64,000 nt of DNA from positions 196,001-260,000 of the forward strand of contig CM034389.1 of the NCBI GenBank assembly GCA_019925095.2, written 5' to 3'. Shown one piece after another: positions 20,929 to 31,771 of the stretch. The notes under the pieces were generated by a model, which was not told where the DNA came from, did no database searches, and saw only the letters and a program-made list of their open reading frames with translations. The position numbers and the translations under genes were made by a program. Position 1 is the first letter of the stretch. The number at the start of each line of letters is the position of its first letter. The DNA is from Dendrolimus kikuchii. Lineage: Eukaryota > Arthropoda > Insecta > Lepidoptera > Lasiocampidae.

Positions 20929-21738
20929 TGTAGTGGAACACTTACAAGCCAATAGATGGCGCTGTGCAGTAATTGATGTCACAAACGTTTCCCGAAACAT
21001 ACAAAGAATATATACAAAATTTCAACTATAACAGATGGGCCTAGGCCTGCGAGGAATAACATTAGCCTCGCTGGAAGATCTTCCTATGAGACGGAGGAGC
21101 ATTCCATCTCGCTCCTCCACCCTATACGTCCTCTTAGATCGCTCATCTGCAACACGATGTACCTCCATCCCTACTACCACGGCTACGCACTCAGGCGACT
21201 TCGGCAACCAAATCACGGCTGCTGTACGCTGCTTCCTGTGGATGGCCACCACTCAACAGCCAACACAGTCCAGCCATGTGACCCGCGCGAAGTTAATCGT
21301 CCACTCCAACCGTCTTTCCATACGCATTGGAAACCAACAAACGAGCTCCTGCTCTCCCGACTCACTGGGACAACCAATAAAGTTCTGACTCACTAGAACT
21401 GCATCCAGTCCGACTCACAGGACTGCCAAGTGATAAATGAATTGGCATACTACGAGAAGCACTGATTGCTGTGAACAACTCTCGACTTCATTCGTCTATC
21501 ATCGACTTCCAGTCTCAGCAAGGGGATGTGTAGTGGAACACTTACAAGCCAATAGATGGCGCTGTGCAATAATTGATGTCACAAACGTTTCCCGAAACAT
21601 ACAAAGAATATATACAAAATTTCAATTATAACAGATGGGCCTAGGCCTGCGAGGAACAACATTAGCCTCGCTGGAAGACCTTCCTGATGAGACGGAGGAG
21701 CATTCCATCTCGCTCCTCCACCCTATACGTCCTCTTCA
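20929..21738 (+). mobile_element. TRIM-like LTR element, family K, complete (810 bp)
   Basis: Direct terminal repeats 20929-21136 and 21529-21738 (208 and 210 bp, few differences) begin TGTAGTGGAACAC; the second ends CTCTTCA. The 392-bp interior has no protein motif. A purine tract (aaggggatg) just before the second repeat fits a polypurine tract. Target duplication CTAC on both sides (20925-20928, 21739-21742). It is far too short for gag-pol, so it is a non-autonomous LTR retrotransposon. Confidence 0.85.
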
Positions 21739-21739
21739 C

Positions 21740-22159
21740 TACCTTTCTAATTTAAAGTCTATCATTAAAATAATCATTAACACTGTAATATGATTTGTTC
21801 TTAATATATATTTAAAATTATTAATGTTTTGAATGTTAATAATATATTTTGGTAGATGACTATAGAGCCTAGGAGCCATACACAACACGCTACTGTTCAG
21901 CAGAGTTGTACGACTCCTAGGAGATTGTTCTATGAGCTTGGCGTTCGCTTTTAAAGGGATTAAACAAATTCATATAGTGCCTAATATGTATAAAAAGTGC
22001 AATACTGACGTCACGATCGTTGGTTTCTTAGTGATGATCCATATTTTAGTCCTCGAAATAAAATTTCAAGAGTACTCGGTATCATTTATTCCATGAGCGT
22101 TACGACCTCCCAGAGAGGTCCGTCCCGTTCGACGGCTGGAACGATAATGACAGTGTTGT
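21740..22159. other. Unassigned stretch
   Basis: AT-rich to 21850, then a mixed segment with gagcctaggagcc / gactcctaggaga (21866, 21910), a loose inverted pair. No gene. Confidence 0.4.
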
Positions 22160-23290
22160 TTTTTAATTTTTGGAGCTGGACCCAGCTGAATAGCCGCAGA
22201 TGGCTGTTTCAGCGATATCGGACTTTGGGGGAGCCCGGAAGTAGCACGCTCGAGGAGGCACCTCCTGCGAGGTTCGACCTCGGCTCGACCGCTGCGGGGG
22301 ATTGACTCTATATTGAGATTTAGCCGCAAAAGGCTGAATGAGCTAAGCCAACAGGCTGAAGTGATTATTTGGGGACCATCGGAGTCGATCCTAGTCTATC
22401 ATTACTACCGCTTCGCAACGTGTTATAGCTGGAGGAGAAGAAGCGGCGGAAGAAACTCTCCAGCAACACGCCTATGCTAATCTTGTATGGCTACTTGTGT
22501 CTGTAGTGAGTGAGTGAGATTGGTGGGGTCTTACCTTTGTGTAAGAGGAACCGAGCCGGGGGCTCTCCGGCGTCTGTTTTGTCTGCGTCTGTTATGCCAG
22601 GCTGATGTTCTGAGCCTCGGGGGGTTCATAGTCGCGAGGAGACGGGTGATTTCATCGGGCTCGTCAATGAGTACATTGCGAGGGCGACGATTTCTCGTGG
22701 GAGCGTTCGGTGTGGGTTTATAGTTGACCGTTTCCGTCACCAGAGGGTTTGGGTGATGGGGGGCATGGTCAAAGAATCTGCGCGATAGAGTGATTATGTA
22801 GTCTTTGATGGAGGGAAGCTCCAGATCGCGATGCATGTCGGCGAGCCGCATATAGCGCGGGGCGTCGACTGCAGCACGCAGAAAGTGGTTCTGGATTCTT
22901 TGCAGTTTCCAGATGCTTGCATCGCTGGCGTGGCTGAAGACCACACTTGCATAAGTCATGATGGGACGGATGCAAATTTTGTATAGAGTCACCTTATTTC
23001 TAAAGCTCATCTTACTCTTCTTGCATATCAACGGATAGAGTCGGCCTAGGATCCAGTATGCTCTGTTCTCGACCGCTCTGGTGTGCTTGTGGAAGTACAA
23101 GCCTCTGTCAAGCGTTACACCAAGATATTTGACTTCGTTAACCCGTGGGATAACTCGGTCGAATAGCTTGATGGGCATAAGTTGGTTGGTGGGGCGAGTG
23201 TTGGGTGAGAGAGTGCCACGTGTGAACATGATGGCTGCAATGACCGAGTGTCGAAAGTGCGGCCGTATTTATAGGGCTCGGTGCGCGTGA
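22160..23290 (-). mobile_element. Jockey-like LINE, 5'-truncated (3' UTR plus ORF2 end)
   Basis: Reverse orientation. T-rich tail at 22160-22175, 350-bp 3' UTR nearly identical to 2305-2648, then the ORF. The UTR contains gagaagaagcggcggaagaa, a motif also present in the LINE ends at 34150 and 11950. The 5' break is near 23290. Confidence 0.85.
22531..23229 (-). pseudogene. Jockey-clade reverse transcriptase, C-terminal 232 codons
   Basis: The longest open LINE frame in the window. It reads VKYLGVTLDRGLYFHKHTR, then SFRNKVTLYKICIRPIMTYA, then the LQRIQNHFLRAAVDAPRYMR block, and ends in an Arg-rich tail. YLGV(T)LD and ...RP(I/V)MTYA...RIQN.. are the usual post-catalytic thumb motifs of Jockey elements. 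The catalytic fingers/palm and the endonuclease are absent (truncated upstream; a stop lies just beyond 23270). The open frame means the insertion is fairly young. Confidence 0.8.
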
Positions 23291-23816
23291 CGGCGCACTT
23301 ACGTTAAGTATTGAAATTACAATAAAATCTTGTTCTTTTACGTTAAATTCCCATTACAATAAACTCATAGTAATTAAATAAATAATGATTGTTTTTGTAA
23401 TATGTTAATCGTTGTATTTGCTCCGTCATGTATTTAAGGTATTCGTGAGCAAGACGACAATATTTAATTTTGTATAAATGAAAGAACGGATCCATAACGG
23501 CTTCGAAGTGATTTAAATCTTTCACTTTGTAAAAGGGAAATCCGACGCCGAGGCTATTTGAAATCTCTTCTATTTCACAAAAGATCCCTCTCAAAGGAGG
23601 TTAATTAATCATGGCTAGGTTCAGATTCCGACGTCGCTTCTTGTAGTTTTTTTTCCATTAAATACGAGAACCTACGTTTTCAGCCGCGCTTGTCATGTTA
23701 TACTTACTAATAATATATACTTACATCCTTTCATAGGTAATTTATATCAATTTAAAAATGTTGTAACTTCATGCGAAGGCTTATTACTTTTTCTTTCTCT
23801 TGTTTTGTACTTGTAC
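23291..23816. other. Unassigned stretch with one coding-like frame
   Basis: AT-rich. The complementary strand at 23343-23594 has an 83-codon frame (FPFYKVKDLNHFEAVMDPFF part) with protein-like composition but no family I recognise; see findings. Confidence 0.35.
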
Positions 23817-23996
23817 ATACATAAATAACTACACGCCCTCTTGCGGGGTAAGTACGAACAACAGAGCGCCATTCAGGCTTATTATAGGTGTGTAACCTCA
23901 CTTGCCTCTTTGACATTCATAACTCTTGTCATGCACGCTCGTCTGTTCTTAAGGCTCCTGACATCACCTTCTGCTAGCACACGATCAATTTTATTG
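23817..23996 (-). mobile_element. RTE-like LINE 3' fragment, R9
   Basis: Reverse copy, tail degenerate (acataaataactacacgcc), ending at acacgatcaatttt beside a TA array. A small internal rearrangement (ttattataggtgtgtaacc) distinguishes it. Confidence 0.85.
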
Positions 23997-24003
23997 TGTA
24001 ATT

Positions 24004-24491
<488 letters not shown>

Positions 24492-24508
24492 ATATATATA
24501 TATATATA

Positions 24509-24557
24509 TTTATTTTTTTATTGCGAGAGTTCAGCAGACAGGTAGACGGCCCACTTT
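24509..24557 (-). mobile_element. Family B tail fragment, copy 6
   Basis: Only the last 45 bp of the element (complement of gtgggccgtctacctgtctg) remains. Confidence 0.75.
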
Positions 24558-24655
24558 TGACACATATTTTGACGTATGACTAGATTTTGATGATATTTTT
24601 TAACTATTGACAACGTTTAAAACTTTAATTGACATTTTATGTATTTTTCTAATAA

Positions 24656-24955
24656 CTAGTCGTCGCCCGTGGTCGAAATTCGACCATAATAATTAATGTC
24701 AAAGACTATACTTCTATAATCACAGATCACGCCAAGGCTACTCTGTTGATTTGACTTTAACAATAAACAAAATAGTATATATGCGTCTGTGTGTCAAATA
24801 CATGATAGTGTGTGTAATTTTTTTTATCGATTCAAAGTATTTTTATACATAATTAAATTGTTCTCTATATAAACTATAAGTGTGCGAAATTTCACACTCT
24901 TCCGTCCGCGCAATTTTCGTAAAAAGGGGTACAAAGTTTTTGCTTCACGTAATTT
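24656..24955 (-). mobile_element. Non-autonomous Helitron, family G, copy 1
   Basis: CTAG complement at 24656-24659, then a 15-nt hairpin ggtcgaaattcgacc about 11 nt inside, the Helitron 3' arrangement. The far end is at gtttttgcttcacgta. No ORF. Confidence 0.7.
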
Positions 24956-25069
24956 GTATAATTTATTTTCTTGTAACTACTTGAGACAAACAGTTTATTA
25001 TGTAAACTACAATTAAAACTTGATTGATATGTATGTAGTTGTATTAATTTTGTAATTTATATTTAAGAA

Positions 25070-25335
25070 TGCATGATGAAAGAATGACTAAACAGATATA
25101 CAATGCAAAAGTGGATGGATGCAGAAGTCGTGGAAGGCCACGACACACCTTCCATGATCAAATTGATCGTGTACTAGCAGAAGGTGATGTCAGGAGCCTT
25201 GAGAACAGACGAGCTTGCATGACAAGAGTTATGAATGTCAAAGAGGCAAGTGAGGTGTGTAAGAATAAGCCTAAATGGCACTCTGTTGTTCGTGCCTACC
25301 CCGTAAGGGAACTGGCGTGAAGTTATGTATGTATG
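25070..25335 (+). mobile_element. RTE-like LINE 3' fragment, R11
   Basis: 83-codon frame starting at MHDERMTKQIYNAK. Perfect 12-bp target duplication tatatttaagaa (25058-25069, 25336-25347). Confidence 0.92.
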
Positions 25336-25544
25336 TATATTTAAGAACATAAATTTTTATATGTTTCCCAAACAACTTAAATAAATACACGACTTTCGTA
25401 TTAATTTACGTAAAAAGGAATATCATGTCTATCTGTCTATATGACTGTTGAGTCTATATGACGAAAGCAGTGGCCGATTGTCACCTCTATTGTGCGTGGT
25501 CCAACACGCTTTGGGCGAGTTTAAATAAGTGTGTATGTATGAAA

Positions 25545-25619
25545 CGATTCATGAACGTTGATGAAGCGAAAAGTGATTGGCAGGATCGTAGCAGCATCGT
25601 GACAATATGTATGTATATT
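25545..25619 (+). mobile_element. Different RTE-type LINE tail
   Basis: Reads MNVDEAKSDWQDRSSIVTIC followed by atgtatgtat. The DW.DR pattern and short-repeat tail are typical of RTE C-termini, but the sequence is not family R. Too short for firm assignment. Confidence 0.4.
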
Positions 25620-25632
25620 ATTAAAGTTTAAA

Positions 25633-26197
25633 AATCTTGAAAGAGAAGAAACCAGAACCAATGCAAGGATAATGGTCGATGATGTTATGCTGGAGCAAGT
25701 GAATGAGTTTGTATATCTTGGATGTGCTTTTAACAGGGATGGAAGTTACACCGCTGATATAGAAAGAAGAGTGAATTTGGGGAATAGTATGAATGGAGCG
25801 TTAAGTAAACATCTAGGTGCTAAGAACCTCAGCCAGAAGGCCCAGCTCGCCATACACAACGCGGTGCTGGTACCTACGCTCACGTATGGAAGAGAGAGCA
25901 TGAAAGTAGAGTAAACGCGGTCGAGATGCGAGCACTGCGCAAAATCTGCGGAGTGACGCTCGCGGACCGCGTTCGTAATACCGAAGTAAGAAAGAGATTA
26001 AAGAGACTAAACAGATATACAATGCAAAAGTGGATGGATGCAGAAGTCGCGGAAGGCCACGACACACCTTCCACGATCAAATTGATCGTGTACTAGCAGA
26101 AGGTGATGTCAGGAGCCTTAAGAACAGACAAGCGTGCATGACAAGAGCTATGAATGTCACAGAAGCAAGCGAGGTGTGTAAGAATAAGCCTGAATGA
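25633..26197 (+). mobile_element. RTE-like LINE fragment, R12 (reaches furthest upstream)
   Basis: Frame 25672-25914 covers NEFVYLGCAFNRDGSYTAD, then the LGAKNLSQKAQLAIHNAVLV block, so it includes the YLG thumb motif not present in other R copies. It then breaks: about 26 bp lost at ...YGRESMKVE, a 100-bp deletion after aagaaagag, and loss of the 3' tail after aataagcctgaatg. Confidence 0.85.
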
Positions 26198-26652
26198 AGA
26201 CAAGCGAGTAGCTGTGATTTCTGGAGAAAAAGACTATTTATTGCTAACAGCAGCTATTGTTTATTTGATTGTATTGGATGCGACTACATTTTAATCAAAA
26301 CAATTACTCATACAAACTTTTAATGAATTTTTTAATTAAATGAAATTCCTGTCTCGAAACACTACACATTATGCCGGTTGAGGCAAAGAATTCGCTCCAG
26401 CAATTCCTTCGGGAGCACCCAAAACACTTCGCTTAACGCGAGTAAATTTAATGTACTAAAATACCTTTTATTTTGGCGGGAATTTTCCTCGAAGGGGATC
26501 TTCCCATTCAAATATAAACGCGCTATTCCATACATAATTCACTCTTTTTTCCTTATTCATAATAAAATATTTATTGCCCACAAATTCCATTTTAATCGTA
26601 TATTCAATTAAACAAGCTTGTGACATCTCGTTACTCATTCAATTTAATAAAT
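26198..26652. other. Unassigned AT-rich stretch
   Basis: No repeat match. A 77-codon frame at 26378-26611 is of low complexity and not called. Confidence 0.4.
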
Positions 26653-26864
26653 AAAAGACAGGCAGACGGCCCACTTGATGGAAAGCGGTTACCATCGCCT
26701 ATGGACATTTGCAACAGCAAAGTTGCTACAAATGCGCTGCTGCTCTCTTAAGGGAGACTGGAACCTGGTCACTAATGCCGGAACACAACTCAAGGTTGTT
26801 ATGGCGACATACTTTAGACCAGGGATGGTAGCCATCCAATCGGATAAATACCCTACCACCTGAC
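26653..26864 (-). mobile_element. Family B element, copy 7, truncated both ends
   Basis: Reverse, from aaaagacaggcagacgg to ccctaccacctga. The 5' break is at the same place as copy 5 (ccctaccacctg), a recurrent truncation point. Confidence 0.85.
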
Positions 26865-26899
26865 AGTAATAACAAAAAGGTAACCAGTGAAAGTCTATT

Positions 26900-27475
26900 A
26901 TAGTATATTTGGCTACAACACTAATACGTACATTTTAAATATCGCGATATCTTTTGAATGAAACTTCCGAATTGAATAATTCAATAAGTTCTAGAAGGGT
27001 ATTGAATTCGTCTTGAATATGGAGTAATTTATTTTGATAAGGATTAATCCCAAGGTACAAAATAAAGAGTTTTTGAAGCGACGGCATTTTAATTATTATA
27101 AAAATAAATAAAAGAAAACACTTATTGTGAGATAACTACAATAGTTTGACATATGGTTACGCAATATTTTTTCTAGACAATTATATGTTCTGCAAAGTGG
27201 TAGTACATTGTTTTGTTCTATAATCAATAGTTTTCGCAGCGCACGCCGTGTAAGGATTTTTTCTGGTCATTTTTTTACACTTTGGATTACATTATTGAAC
27301 TTTTACTAAGAATCCCTAATTTTTTTGAAAATATAATATAGCCTATAGCCTTCCTCAATAAATGTAGTATTCAACACTGAATTTTTCAAATCGGACCAGC
27401 GGTTCCTGAGATTGGCGGGTTTAAACAAACAAACAAACTCTTCAGCTTTATAATATTAGTATAGATACCCGAAAT
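26900..27475 (-). mobile_element. Helitron family D, long form, 3' part missing
   Basis: Reverse. Starts inside the element at tagtatatttggctac and runs to the 5' end ttagtataga (27475) followed by T. It carries the conserved 50-codon small ORF open from about 27086 down to 26937 (complement strand). Confidence 0.85.
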
Positions 27476-27747
27476 TAACGTTCAGGCACCACCGTTCCGG
27501 AATGAACGCCGCGTTGTCAACCAGTGAACGTCGCGTGTTCCACGAATTGCCGTGTAATCTAGCAGAGGCTGGATCTATACGTGAATCATTCCGAATAGCG
27601 AGTTGTCACCGAGTGGTGCACTCATCGTCAAACCCATTCGGGTACCGAGTGGGTTTCATCAGCATATCGATCCAGGAATATTAAACAGGAAAAGTTGCAC
27701 CTAAATTGATGATGATTAATATTCGGTTGCATACATCACACATATAA
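27476..27747. other. Unassigned stretch with imperfect palindrome
   Basis: 27630-27656 (aaacccattcgg / ccgagtgggttt around ggtacc) is a hairpin with one bulge. Otherwise unique, no gene. ttat at 27748-27751 is the target copy of the next LTR. Confidence 0.4.
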
Positions 27748-27877
27748 TTATTGTTACAACTCTGGTCCCGACAAAAACAAAATCCACCTGCATATCTGAA
27801 ACAAAACACATTTATTACCCGTCGGCATTTGAACTAGTAACATTTAAATTCTTTTATGGTCCCCTTCTTTTGTTTAC

Positions 27878-28096
27878 TGAAGTCGTGGAAGGCCACGCGA
27901 CACACCTTCCATGATCAAATTGATCGTGTACTAGCGGAGGGTGAAGTCAGGAGCCTTAAGAACAGACGAGCGTGCATGACAAGAGTTATGAATGTCAAAG
28001 AAGCAAGTGAGGTGTGTAAGAATGGGCCTAAATGGCGCTCTGTTGTTCGTGCCTACCCCGCAAGGGAACCGGCGTGAAGTTATGTATGTATGTATG
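27878..28096 (+). mobile_element. RTE-like LINE 3' fragment, R13, inside LTR C3
   Basis: Starts tgaagtcgtggaaggcc; has a cg insertion in ggccacgcgacac. Perfect 13-bp duplication ttcttttgtttac (27865-27877, 28097-28109) of LTR sequence. Confidence 0.92.
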
Positions 28097-28233
28097 TTCT
28101 TTTGTTTACCGTGTGTTTAAAATTTTTGACTAGAAAACGGACCATTGTTGTATTAAATAATCTTTTATAGCAGTCATTAGCCAGGTGTGTCGGATTAAGT
28201 CGGCTTAGATACAGGGACATTGCAGTTGCGCAG

Positions 28234-28240
28234 TATAAAA
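28234..28240 (+). promoter_or_regulatory. TATA box of LTR C3
   Basis: tataaaa in context gcgcagtataaaacgatg. The same box lies at 58283 in copy 7, the two most complete LTRs. Confidence 0.6.
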
Positions 28241-28430
28241 CGATGACCTGATGGAGGGGGAGGTCAGTCGAGCGATAAACACGAGCAAAGCAAGACGTGT
28301 GTACTACAATCAGGAATCTAATAAGTGACGGACTTCGCGCGTTTTATTGAATTACGACCTCCTGCATTACGTTTGGACTTGTTGCGTTCGGTTACATTTC
28401 TACCTGTGTTATACGTATTTATATGGTTCT

Positions 28431-28436
28431 AATAAA
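28431..28436 (+). terminator. PolyA signal of LTR C3
   Basis: aataaa 191 bp after the TATA box and about 50 bp before the LTR end. Conserved as tctaataaa(c/a)t in the other C copies. Confidence 0.6.
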
Positions 28437-28537
28437 CTTTATAGTAATTCTAAGGGCATTTTTAAATCGAATCCCGCACTCGTAAAATTATCATTACTTA
28501 GGCAGATGTTACCTTTTACAATACAATACTAAAAGTA

Positions 28538-28655
28538 CATACATACATACATAACTTCACGCCAGTTCCCTTGCGGGGTAGGCACGAACAACAGAGCGCT
28601 ATTCAGGCTTATTCTTACACACCTCACTCGCTTCTTTGACATTCATAGCTCTTGC
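28538..28655 (-). mobile_element. RTE-like LINE 3' fragment, R14
   Basis: Tail plus last 32 codons, reverse. Only a 7-bp candidate duplication (atactaa) is visible, so the insertion boundaries are less certain. Confidence 0.8.
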
Positions 28656-29077
28656 TTATACTAATGTAGAGCGTATCTGTTACATGCTGGTGTTTTATTA
28701 CTGATTTTTAATCTATAATGTTATATATGTATTGTAAAAGTTTTTTGTGTTTGTCTGTTTGTTAAGGGTTCAGTTAAAAACTATGTTGTCATTTCCCGGA
28801 CTTAAAATCGATGGTACTTTACGTGTCAGGTTGTTAGGGCACACAGAAATTAGCCTACTCTGACGCAGTTTAAGATGCGGTACTTTATGTCCTAGAAATC
28901 CCGCGGGATTTTTCGCTGAGATGGTTTAAAGTGGTCAGGTGGACAGCTTATGGCTTTTTAAATGCTGCATTAATTTATTAACCATTAATTCCGCGGGATT
29001 TAGAGTAGACTCATTTTAAAGAGGTTTTCTCAAATTGCTAAATGATTTTATGACTTGCTTTTTTTAAACAGAACAGC
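28656..29077. repeat. Family P scrap and unassigned repeat-like sequence
   Basis: 28656-28705 matches family P (ctaatgtagagcgtatctgt). The rest contains two atcccgcgggattt/ttccgcgggattt blocks (28897, 28990), a dispersed-looking palindromic unit. No gene. Confidence 0.4.
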
Positions 29078-29085
29078 TGTAATTG

Positions 29086-29241
29086 TCAGGAGCCTTAAGA
29101 ACAGACGAGCTTGCATAACAAGAGTTATGAATGTCAAAGAGGCAAGTGAGGTGTGTAAGCATGGGCCTAAATGGCGCTCTGTTGTTCGTGCCTACCCCGC
29201 AAGGGAACTGGCGTGAAGTTATGTATGTATGTATGTATGTA
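29086..29241 (+). mobile_element. RTE-like LINE 3' fragment, R15
   Basis: Last 44 codons and a long TATG tail (six units). Candidate 8-bp duplication tgtaattg (29078-29085, 29242-29249), which partly overlaps the tail phase. Confidence 0.85.
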
Positions 29242-29404
29242 TGTAATTGCATATGTTTTAAGAACGTAGTTTTAATTTTTGGTGAACAATAAAGTGTTTT
29301 CATTCATTCATTCATGTCTTTAGTGACATGACTTATTCCGGTGTCTATGGGAATTTCCATGATTTATTTATGTTGATTGTAAATAACCCATTTTCCTGCT
29401 GGAA

Positions 29405-30005
29405 ATACCTTTTTAACCGACTTCAAAAAAAAGGAGGAGGTTTTCAATTCGTCGGGTTCTTTTTTTTTCGGGGATCTTTATGTGTGTTCACCGATTACTC
29501 CGAGATTTATGATCTGATGGACGTGATTCTTTTTTTGTTCGACGCGGAATAGCTGCCATTTGGTCCCGTAAAAATTTGACATAGTTTGGCTTAGTGATTT
29601 TCATTTTATGAACATTTTTTATGAAAAAATTTCCATTCCGTTCCATATGTACACCGATTACTCTGAGAGTTATGATCCGATTTACGTGATTCTTGTTTAG
29701 TTTGATGCGGAATAGTTGCCATTTGGTCCCTTAAAAAAATTACAAAGTTTGGCTCAGTAGTTTTCATTTTACGTAAGGAGCGCAGCACCTTTCGTAGGTC
29801 TACCCATACGTAGCTAGACGCTAAAAAGTAACAAAAAACTAAAAAGTATAAAATAACTTATTTCTAAAGCTATTATTATTAATATATATTATCTTAAACA
29901 TCTTGAAGTAGGTGCAAAGTAAAACATAAAAATTACTATACTTTGAAAATTACTAAGCACCGACTTTAAAATGTTTTAGATAATATATATTAATAATAAT
30001 AGCTT
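29405..30005 (+). mobile_element. Foldback element, family F, copy 3 (two 163-bp modules)
   Basis: Terminal motif ttttaaccgacttcaaaa, two modules whose ccgatt anchors are 163 bp apart (29491, 29654), then aaggagcgcagcacctttcg and the hairpin 29850-30004. The closing accgacttcaaaa end is missing. Confidence 0.7.
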
Positions 30006-30440
30006 TTTATTTTTAAATATTGGCAAAAAAAATCTTTGCTAGCCGTCTAACGTGGACGACGCCGCGGGCGAATCTATATTTATTATACAAACAGCCAAAA
30101 TAATAAACTCCCATTCATATATGTTGGGTTTTTGAGGCAACGTCGCGTTTGTGAAGTTAGGTCTTGCGTCCGCCGGCTGTTGTGGTTTGGTCCCCCCGCG
30201 GCCAGTTCCTAGGCGGGGTGGGGGGGGGTGGGGGTCGTGTATCCGCCGCAGCCCGATATTAATGCCGGGGGCCCGCAAACTGCCTCTGGCGGTGCGAGCG
30301 ACACCTGGCGGACCACTACTACTTGTACACAATCCGTATACTCTGATATCAAAACAACACGTAACGTCCGATCAATCACAGCGCTCTGTTGTACAATCGG
30401 CTTCTTTACATAATAAAAATAACTAACGGTTGATAATTAT
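30006..30440. other. Unassigned GC-rich stretch
   Basis: 30030-30070 resembles a Helitron D 3' end (gtggacgacgccgcgggcg). 30130-30330 is GC-rich with a (G)n run. Frames on both strands (91 and 97 codons) overlap and neither shows a domain. Confidence 0.35.
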
Positions 30441-30668
30441 GCCAGGTGGCAGGGCATTTGCCCGACTGGATGGCTACCACCCCTGGTCTAAAGTATGTCG
30501 CCATAACAACCTTGAGTTGTGTTCCGGCATTAGTGACTAGGTTCCAGTCTCCCTTAAGAGGGCAGCAGCGCATTTGTAGCACCTTTGGTGTTGTAAATGT
30601 CCATAGGCGATGGTAACCGCTTTCCATCAAGTGGGCCGTCTGCCTGTCTGCCTAACTCCTACAATAAA
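30441..30668 (+). mobile_element. Family B element, copy 8, 5'-truncated
   Basis: Starts at gccaggtggcagggcatttg and runs through the tail ctgcctaactcctacaat plus an A-run and TA repeats. Confidence 0.85.
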
Positions 30669-30675
30669 AAAAATA

Positions 30676-31225
30676 TATATATAAGTTTGAATATTATTAA
30701 GGTTCTGTTGTTAAATACTATACTTCTATAATCACAGATTTCGCCAGGACCACTGTTAATTTGACTTGAACAATAAACAAAAGAGTATATATGCATGTGT
30801 GTGTAATGTTTTTTTTATTGAATTGATGTATTTTTATTTGCATTATTTAAAAAAAAAATATTAGCATTCTGCACTCCTTCTCTATATAAACTAATAATAA
30901 TAATAATAATCGGCAGACGAACACACACATTGTATATTCCCAAATTAAGCAAGTTACGCTTGTGTTATTGGTAACATACAACGGACTACTCTGGGGCCGA
31001 TCCCAGACACCCAGACCATAGTAAATAACGGAGAAAATACGTTTCCGGAATTTACTATACCAGGAATCGAACCCGGAGCCTCTGCGTTGAAGTGAGGTAG
31101 GCCGGCAAAGGCTCAGCCCGCTCAACCACAGAGGCCGTCAAACTATAAGTGTGCGAAATTTCTTACTCCTCCTTCCGCGCAATTTTCGTAAAAAGGCGTA
31201 CAAAGTTTTTGCTTCATGTATTAAT
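30676..31225 (-). mobile_element. Helitron family G, copy 2, split by a SINE
   Basis: Two parts, 30676-30892 and 31141-31225, read through as one G element (ctatataaact / ataagtgtgcgaaattt). The 3' CTAG end is missing. A family S SINE lies between. Confidence 0.7.
30893..31140 (-). mobile_element. tRNA-derived SINE, family S copy 3
   Basis: Reverse, (aat)n tail at 30893-30909, B box complement gaatcgaacccgg near 31064-31076, and the A-box region ctcaaccacagaggccgtca at the end. Short duplication aaacta at both sides. Confidence 0.85.
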
Positions 31226-31251
31226 ACTTATATATAGGTATAGATTTGTAT

Positions 31252-31431
31252 CATACATACATACATACATAACTTCACGCCAGTTCCCTTGCGGGGTAGG
31301 CACGAACAACAGAGTGCCATTTAGGCCCATTCTTACACACCTCACCTGCTTCTAAGACATTCATAGCTCTTGTCATGCACGCTCGTCTGTTCTTAAGGCT
31401 CCTGACATCACCCTCCGCTAGTACACGATCG
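31252..31431 (-). mobile_element. RTE-like LINE 3' fragment, R16
   Basis: Reverse, tail (catacata)n to cgctagtacacgatc. 10-bp duplication agatttgtat (31242-31251, 31432-31441). Confidence 0.9.
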
Positions 31432-31480
31432 AGATTTGTATTGATTTACAATAAAGTGTTATCTATCTACCTAGAGTGAT

Positions 31481-31655
31481 AATCGGCAGACAAACACACA
31501 TTACATATCCCCGAATTAAGCAAATGCCACTTGTGTTATGGCTAATATACAACGGACTGCTCTGGAGACATCCAGACCAGAGTAAATAACGCAAAATTCG
31601 TTTCCGAAATTTACCACGGCAGTAATCGAACCCGGTGGCTCTATGTTGCAGTTAG
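31481..31655 (-). mobile_element. tRNA-derived SINE, family S copy 4, 5'-truncated
   Basis: Contains the B-box complement gtaatcgaacccgg. The A-box half is lost beyond gttgcagttaggtag. A 20-bp internal deletion removes the gggccgatcccag block. Confidence 0.8.
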
Positions 31656-31771
31656 GTAGATTATTATTTATAAACAAAAAACAAAATTGAACTTTACGGA
31701 AGTACACAAAGGAAGGGATTGTAAAATTATTTATACATTATGTACAATTCTTGTAAATAATAAGCTGGTTA

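Larger units (their letters stand above)
27752..28487 (+). mobile_element. Solo LTR, family C copy 3, interrupted by R13
   Basis: Begins TGTTACAACTCTGG and ends CCCGCACTCGTAAAA, with 4-bp duplication TTAT on both sides (27748-27751, 28488-28491). TATA box and polyA signal are present. R13 lies in its U3. Without R13 it is about 500 bp. Confidence 0.85.

Noticed and set aside
30039..30426. Overlapping 97- and 91-codon ORFs on opposite strands
   Set aside because: GC-rich DNA lacks stops by chance; no domain on either strand.
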